Below are positions 58,531-64,000 of a stretch of 64,000 bases of DNA, one piece after another. The notes under the pieces were generated by a model that made no database searches, was not told the origin of the DNA, and saw nothing but the letters and a program-made list of their open reading frames with translations. The DNA lies in the NCBI GenBank assembly GCA_050084515.1, contig CM114273.1:5518001-5582000 (forward strand), read 5' to 3'. Position 1 is the stretch's first letter, and each line of letters starts with the position of its first letter. Position numbers and translations under genes: made by a program. The stretch comes from Blasia pusilla. Taxonomy: Eukaryota > Marchantiophyta > Marchantiopsida > Blasiales.

Positions 58531-58815
58531 TGCAATGGAAAGCAACCAACCAGAGTCATGCATGATAGCGTAGCAAACGTTCTAGATCTTACCAAATAAA
58601 GAACAATTTCAATACAGAGAAGACTAACCAACAAAGAAACCGAGAAACATAGGAATGATGAAAACGCGTATTCCATGTGATTGGAGACTAAAAGCGCTAG
58701 CCCATGGAGGATAATAATATACAATAATAACCGTAATATCATAGTGTATTGTATGTAAAGGGGTCTTCTTTGAATAAAAATGTAAATCTTGAAAAATACA
58801 ATTTTGTACAATACT

Positions 58816-58858
58816 TCGATTTTGAAGAAAAGCCTCGTAGACTTTTCTTCAAAATCGA
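58816..58858. repeat. perfect inverted repeat, 17 bp arms
   Basis: TCGATTTTGAAGAAAAG (58816-58832) and its reverse complement (58842-58858) with a 9 nt loop. It lies just beyond the right edge of unit 2, outside the duplicated DNA. Confidence 0.9.
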
Positions 58859-59143
58859 TAAAAGTATCATCTAAACTCAGGTGTAGGCGCAAAACGACCA
58901 TGAATAGTGGAAGATATGTTGGGCTTGTGATTTCGCATCTTCTCTTGCCATTTGTTAACAACTAAATAAGACTAAGACATGGGATGGAGTAAATAGTGGA
59001 AGTTCTTCAAGAGTAATTGGGAGGTTGGGGACAACTTAGAGAAGAGACTTCGTATGGTTGTCAAATTGGCGCTTCCAATATTTTTTGACATAGGCGATCT
59101 CCTCACTCATATGATGATCGAAACTCCTTTACATCTTCTAGGT

Positions 59144-60619
59144 CTAACTGCACTTCGTTGAGGAAGACACCTCCAAGACAACGATCCTACCCCTAGCCTC
59201 CGACCACTGTGCCACTAAGTCTTTGTTTGTTTCTTGATATTCTTGAAGCAACTTCGAAGAGTGAGCATGTTGTGTGGCCAATTTCTTGAATTCATGGCTC
59301 ATACGATGCACTTGGCGTCGGTATTGTTGAATGAGTTGCGAAGCTTCCTTGACCTGCGAAGCTAACTGATCAGCCCCACACTCCATGCTAATCTCCAAAC
59401 TCTCCCATTGGCATGCGTTCCATGCTTTGTACTGACTCCGAACTAAGTCGCTTTGAACTTTGCGAAGCGTCGTCTTAGTGTCTTCGAGTTCTTGATCCCG
59501 CAGTGGAAGGTTTGTTTCCGCCACTTTGCACCGTGCTTTGTTTTCTGACAAAGCTTGGGCCCTACAGTTGAGGTCATCAAGTGCTTGTAAATACTCGTCC
59601 ATCGCGGCTGTGTCTTCCAAGTGGAGAACTCGTTGTAGTTGATTCATGATCAAGACAGCCAAATTCAGGAACCACACCATATTGTTGGTTGTTTGGGACA
59701 TGAGACGAAGAGCAAGACGGTGATCGTTACCACGAGGCTTCTTGTCGGAGTCCTCCTGGGTTGTAGGCTCTATTTCAGAGGGCGTTTCGAAATTAACTCT
59801 ACCGCGCTTCGGTCTTGGCAATTCGGTGAACTCCCGTCCTTTTGTGAAGCCGAAGTATGTGGATGTTGCTTTGGGGCTGCTTCGCGTGGCGGGGTGACTT
59901 CGCGGCTTCCACTAGTAACCATTCCGCTCTTTCTTGGTAAGCGGACGGGAGTCACTTGTGTCCAATCCAGCGCCTCATCGGCCGTCAATTCCTGCTTATG
60001 AATATACAAATGGATTAAAAAAGGAGACAGAAGGACTTCGTGCTCAAATGAAGTGCTTCCACCATTGCGCATACGTGCCCATCCACAAAAGAAGTGAAGT
60101 CGACTCTCGGTGCTTCGGGGTCCACGTGCTGATTCCAAAGCATATAGCGCATCTTGACGAGCTTAATTGTCAGGTAGTAAGAACGAGGAGGATAAAACAA
60201 AGTCATCAAATGCTTGCAAAATTGTCCAAACAATGGCGGAGATAGCGAAGTAGCCTTGTACCCATTCCTGCCAAGGCGATCAGACGTTACACAACCGAGT
60301 GCCAACAAATCTTCGTGCTTTACCAACAATTTGGTGTCATACTCATACTTTGGAGCGGCCGAGAGCATATAAGTGGCTCGCCAGTCATCCGGCATCCATT
60401 GTTGTGGCTAAGTTTGATACCGAAGACCCCTTCTTCGAAACTTGGCTACTGTAGTCGAGGAACGAAGCTCCCTGAGCAGTTCCTCGAACGTCAAGGTCCA
60501 ATTTTCTTGAAAGAAAGTCGCCAAAGATCACCCCTCAAGCGCTTCGACTAACTCTGGTGACAGCTTGACCAAGGGCATGGCCGCACTCCGCACAATGGGC
60601 GTAGAGTCTTCACGAGGCA
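59144..60619 (-). pseudogene. accessory ORF of the gypsy element, coiled-coil protein (broken)
   Basis: Lies downstream of integrase on the same strand. ATG near 60,619 starts MPREDSTPIVRSAAMPLVKL; a stop near 60,527 and frameshifts near 60,040 and 59,850 break it. A globular part (60,395-60,015) contains LVKHEDLLALGCVTSDRLG and VKMRYMLWNQHVDP. The last part (59,821-59,144) is heptad-rich with charged residues (DLNCRAQALSENKARCKVAE, LKEYQETNKDL-like), predicted as coiled coil. Together the ancestral ORF would be about 480 codons. Plant gypsy elements of some lineages carry extra ORFs after pol; I do not recognise this one. It might instead be an adjacent captured gene fragment. Confidence 0.5.
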
Positions 60620-60977
60620 TGATGGTAGGTCGATCTCGGTGAACGCCTAGCTTTGGTCTGCTACGCAACTTTGTGGTGACTCCGTCCATGAAAATACTCG
60701 CCCGCTTCAGCAGGGACGCTTATATAGTCCAGGCATTATGCGGGTTCTTGGCCTTGGTGCCGAGACTGCAACAGTCGGTTTGGCGCTTCGCGCATCTGCG
60801 AAGCTGCAATACCCTCGCGCTTCGCTCTACTGCGAAGCTTCAGGCAGTCGCTCACCCCCTTCCCTCCGGTTTCAGTCCAGGTAGGGTTGAGGCTCATGAT
60901 ACCGCCAAAAATGCATCCCATTGACACGAGTTGGGAGTGCTTCGCCTTGTAAGGTCCCCAACTGTAGTGATCCGTTA
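60620..60977. other. spacer between integrase end and accessory ORF
   Basis: GC-richer, with repeated cgcttcgc and ctgcgaagct phrases (about 60,778-60,842). No ORF recognised; could contain a splice or promoter region for the accessory ORF. Confidence 0.4.
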
Positions 60978-63900
60978 TCATATATAGACAATACCCGGTA
61001 GGGTCCCATCCAATTCATACAACAGCACAAGGTTCCCAACGCTTATAGATTGCGGCGGGAGATGTCGATCGTATCGTTGCTTGCGTTCATTTTGCACACG
61101 TTTGGTCTGGCGTAAAGCCAACGTGCGTGCTTCCTCCAGCGCAACTAAGGTCTCATTCCTTCCCTGGAAAACCTTGGCAACCGCCTCCGTTCTTGTTCCT
61201 TCCAACACTCGATAAGTGGGCAAAGCCCATTCAATAGGTGTTAAGTGATGAACGCCATAAGTCAGGAAGAACGGGGTATAGTCTGTAGTAACCTTCTTGG
61301 CTGTTTGGTTTGCCCACAATGCAGCGGCGATTTTCATATCCCAATCATAGGAATACGTAACCGTCAATCGATTCAATACCCGGCAGATCAGGCCGTTAGA
61401 TTTTTCAGTCAACTTTGTTGGCTTTAGGGTTGTAGGGCGTGGTCTTCTGATGCTTAATGAGAAATTGTGACGTTAAAGACTCAATAGTCTGGTTCAGAAA
61501 ATGGGTGCCTCGATCGCTTACTAATTCCAATGGGCAACCATACCAGGTGATAATCATTTCGTATAAAAATTTGGCCATAGCCTCACTATCATCTTTATGC
61601 GTGGCCACCGCCTCCACCATCTTGGTTCAATAGTCGGTAGCTATCAAAATATATTTTTGCCTTGTGTGGCGGGTAACGGCTGAAATAGGGCCCACAAAGT
61701 CCATACCCCATTTTTCAAAAGGAGCTAGCGGCATGATGGGTATCAAAGGCCACCTTGAGGTAGCCGTTGGTTGACCTGCTCTTTGGCATGCATCACAACT
61801 TTGAATAAAGTTACCTACATCTTTGTACATAGTTGGCCACCAGTAATGTGCGGCCAAGATTTTCTTAACGGTATTTTTAACAACGTAGTGTCCACCAGAA
61901 TCAGCCGCATGCATGGCTCTGATGACGTGGGGGATTTCTTTTGCTTCCAAGCATGGCTGATACTCTTCATCCGCACCTAATTTGAATAGTACCCCCTGAC
62001 ATATCTCATAGGGTCCTATCTTATGTAAAAATACTGCTCGTTCCTCTGCTGTCATAGTCGCACAGTAATTAAGAAACGCAAAATATCTTCATAAAAGGAT
62101 TGGCACAACCGGTCCTCCGTGATCTGGAACAGGTCTTCATCGGGGAAGGTGTCATCCACGGATTGTGTGAGGTCCGCGTTCGTCATCCTTAACTAGGAAA
62201 GAAAATATGCAATGGTATGAACCTTGCCGGCACAAGTAATGACATAAAATGTGAATTCTTGGAGTAATGCAATCCCTCGCGCAATGCAACCTGACATGTC
62301 CGCCTTAACCATTAATGGTTGGAGTGCGAAATGATCTACATGGAAGAAAAACTCATACCCTAATAAATAATGACGGAACTTTTTGCACGAGAAGACCATG
62401 CCTAACGCCTCTCATTCAATAGTTTTATATTTCTGTTCAGCTGAAGATAGTTGCCGGCCTGCATAGTAAATCGGGAAATCGTGTTTGTTCTCATCTAGTT
62501 GGCTGAGCACTACTCCAATGGCAAACAAGGATGTGTCTACATATATGTGGAAGGGTTTGGTCCAATCGGGAGATCGAAGTACAAGAGCCTTTTCCAATGC
62601 TTCTTTTAAGGCTTAAAATTCCGCTTGGTAGGGTGGAATCCACTCCCATTCGGTAGTTTTTTTAAGTAACGCGGTTAGGGCTCCTGCTTTCACCGCATAA
62701 TCCCTAATAAACGGTCGCTAATATCCGACGTGTTCCAAGAACCCTCTCAATTCTCTGAGATTTGTAGGTGGTTCCAATGCAACGATTATATCCACTTTGG
62801 CCTTGTCAACTTCAATTCCTTGGGCCAAAAACTCTGTGCCCCAACAAAATCCCTTGTTTCATGGCAATATACAATTTTTCCGGATGGAGGGAAAAATGCA
62901 CTTTGCTTCAACGAGCGAGGGTCGATTCTAATTTTTCCAAGTGTTTGGCTTATGTACTGAAGATACAAAAGTCGTCTAGGAAAATTTCAACAAACTTCCC
63001 GAGATACTCTTGGAAGATGGAGATCATTATCGGTTGGAAGGTGGCCGGCGCATTGCACAACCCAAAGGGCATCACACGATATGCAAAAGTTCCCCATTCC
63101 GTGGTGAAAGTTGTGAGGGGCCGATCTTTTTCTCTTATGGATACCTGGTTATAACCCGAGTATCCATCCAAAAAGGTACAACGCTCATGGCCGGCGACTT
63201 TGTCCAAAATGTTGTCAATGAAAGGTACGGGGTGATGGTCCTTTAAGGTGGCTGAATTCAATTTCCGATAATCCTAGCATACGCTCATTTTTCCCGTTTG
63301 CTTTTTGGGTACAATTACAATGGGCGACACCCACTCGCTACTTAACACAGGATAAATTATTCCTGCTTCGAGACGCTGGTCAATTTCGTCCTTGACTAAC
63401 AATGAGTACTTTGGGTTGAGGCGATACTGCCTCATCCGTAGCGGGATCGCACCTTCTTTTAGATCAATCCAGTGTTTACCATACCGTGCTGGAATGCCTG
63501 TCATTTCATCCATGGAGTACGCAAACACATCCAAATACTCAAAAAATAAGTTTTTTTATACTTAATGAGTTTGGCTGGAGACAAATCCGCCGAGAGGCGT
63601 AGAGACTTCTCACTTGTAATTAAGATCTGCACGTAGTCCTTTTCTTGAACCATATTTTGTGTGAACTAGAATGTGCTATGACCCAACTTCTCTTCCTTCC
63701 GGGTCGATCTCTGTTTGCTAGGTACCAACTCTTCATCTATTTCATAGCATTCTAAATAGTACACGTTAGACGAGGACTCAGTAGCTGTAGTCCGCTCTTG
63801 ATCTAACATATAGCCTTCATCGGTCGGTAGCGTTTCTCCTTGGGGTGGTCGTGATTTCCACGATAGCTTGATGAGTCGTTTCGAGACCTGGTCCGGAGCC

Positions 63901-64000
63901 TAGAACGTGAACTGTCTCCTTTTCCAATCCGTTGTCACTCTCGCACCGTAAAGCCAGGGTCTTCCAATAAGCAAGGGATAGCCAGTGGCCATTAAGGGCT
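60978..64000 (-). mobile_element. Ty3/gypsy retrotransposon pol (protease-RT-RNase H-integrase), degraded, cut by window end
   Basis: Minus strand in the gypsy order. The protease C-terminus enters at 63,990 (YPLLIGRPWLYGARV). RT: 63,534-63,274 with EAGIIYPVLSSEWVSPIVIV, then DYRKLNSATLKDHHPVPFID, FGLCNAPATFQ and the catalytic FLDDF near 62,970. RNase H: VDTSLFAIGVVLSQ and KKFRHYLLGYEFFFHVDH (62,600-62,290). Integrase: H-H-C-C zinc region (HYWWPT...CDACQ, 61,900-61,790), MDFVGPI, SDRGTHF near 61,515, and the C-terminal part to 60,978. Stops interrupt at 63,274, 62,412 (family IEREA reads IE-stop-EA, as CGA to TGA would give), near 62,193 and 61,627; frameshifts lie near 62,950-62,870 and 61,415. 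It is therefore non-autonomous now. gag and the 5' LTR lie outside the window. Confidence 0.9.

Larger units (their letters stand above)
49183..58712. repeat. large segmental duplication, unit 2
   Basis: Direct-orientation copy of 35250-45835. Gene order, internal repeats R1/R2 (about 50,045-50,490 and 51,690-52,160) and the S1-type gene are all preserved. It differs by small indels, by about 200 bp extra near 50,860-51,060, and by the rearranged 3' flank of the S1-type gene. Confidence 0.93.

Noticed and set aside
59639-60001. 120-codon plus-strand ORF
   Set aside because: Antisense to the gypsy accessory ORF, which has the more protein-like frame.

Overview
This is a nuclear genomic window from a land plant. 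The evidence is short spliced genes with GT-AG introns, a plant-type self-incompatibility S1 (S-protein homologue) gene pair, nepenthesin-type aspartic-protease pseudogenes, plant-like metallothioneins, and remnants of Ty1/copia, Ty3/gypsy and hAT elements. I suspect a non-seed plant (moss or lycophyte) from the style of the gypsy polymerase and the very short metallothioneins, but the sequence does not prove it. Gene density is low and most of the window is decayed repeat DNA.

Layout. 0-2 kb: decayed copia reverse transcriptase and small tandem duplications. 2-12.3 kb: a diverged pair of ~2.9 kb blocks (about 1,980-4,910 and 9,450-12,275), each carrying a two-exon, minus-strand metallothionein gene of 37 codons; between them lie a 66-69 bp minisatellite and gene-poor DNA. 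12.3-23.8 kb: repeat-rich. It holds a ~180 bp satellite in four patches, a 1,334 bp solo LTR that splits one satellite unit with a 5 bp target duplication, a dispersed small element with inverted ends and internal palindromes, and a ~350 bp tandem triplication. 23.8-29 kb: decayed hAT transposase and decayed gypsy RT/gag, both minus strand. 30-36 kb: a cluster of broken aspartic-protease copies, mostly minus strand, including a convergent pair. 35.25-45.84 and 49.18-58.71 kb: a large direct segmental duplication (about 10.6 and 9.5 kb). Each unit carries aspartic-protease debris, some short conserved ORFs of unknown nature, and one intact two-exon S1-type gene of 242 codons with TATA box, CT-rich leader and AATAAA. 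59.1-64 kb: a degraded gypsy element on the minus strand, cut by the window edge, with a coiled-coil accessory ORF downstream of integrase.

The only genes that look functional are the two metallothioneins (metal binding, cytosol) and the two S1-type secreted proteins. No pathway links them. Both families were copied by segmental duplication, and the surrounding sequence shows repeated inversion, template switching and transposon insertion.
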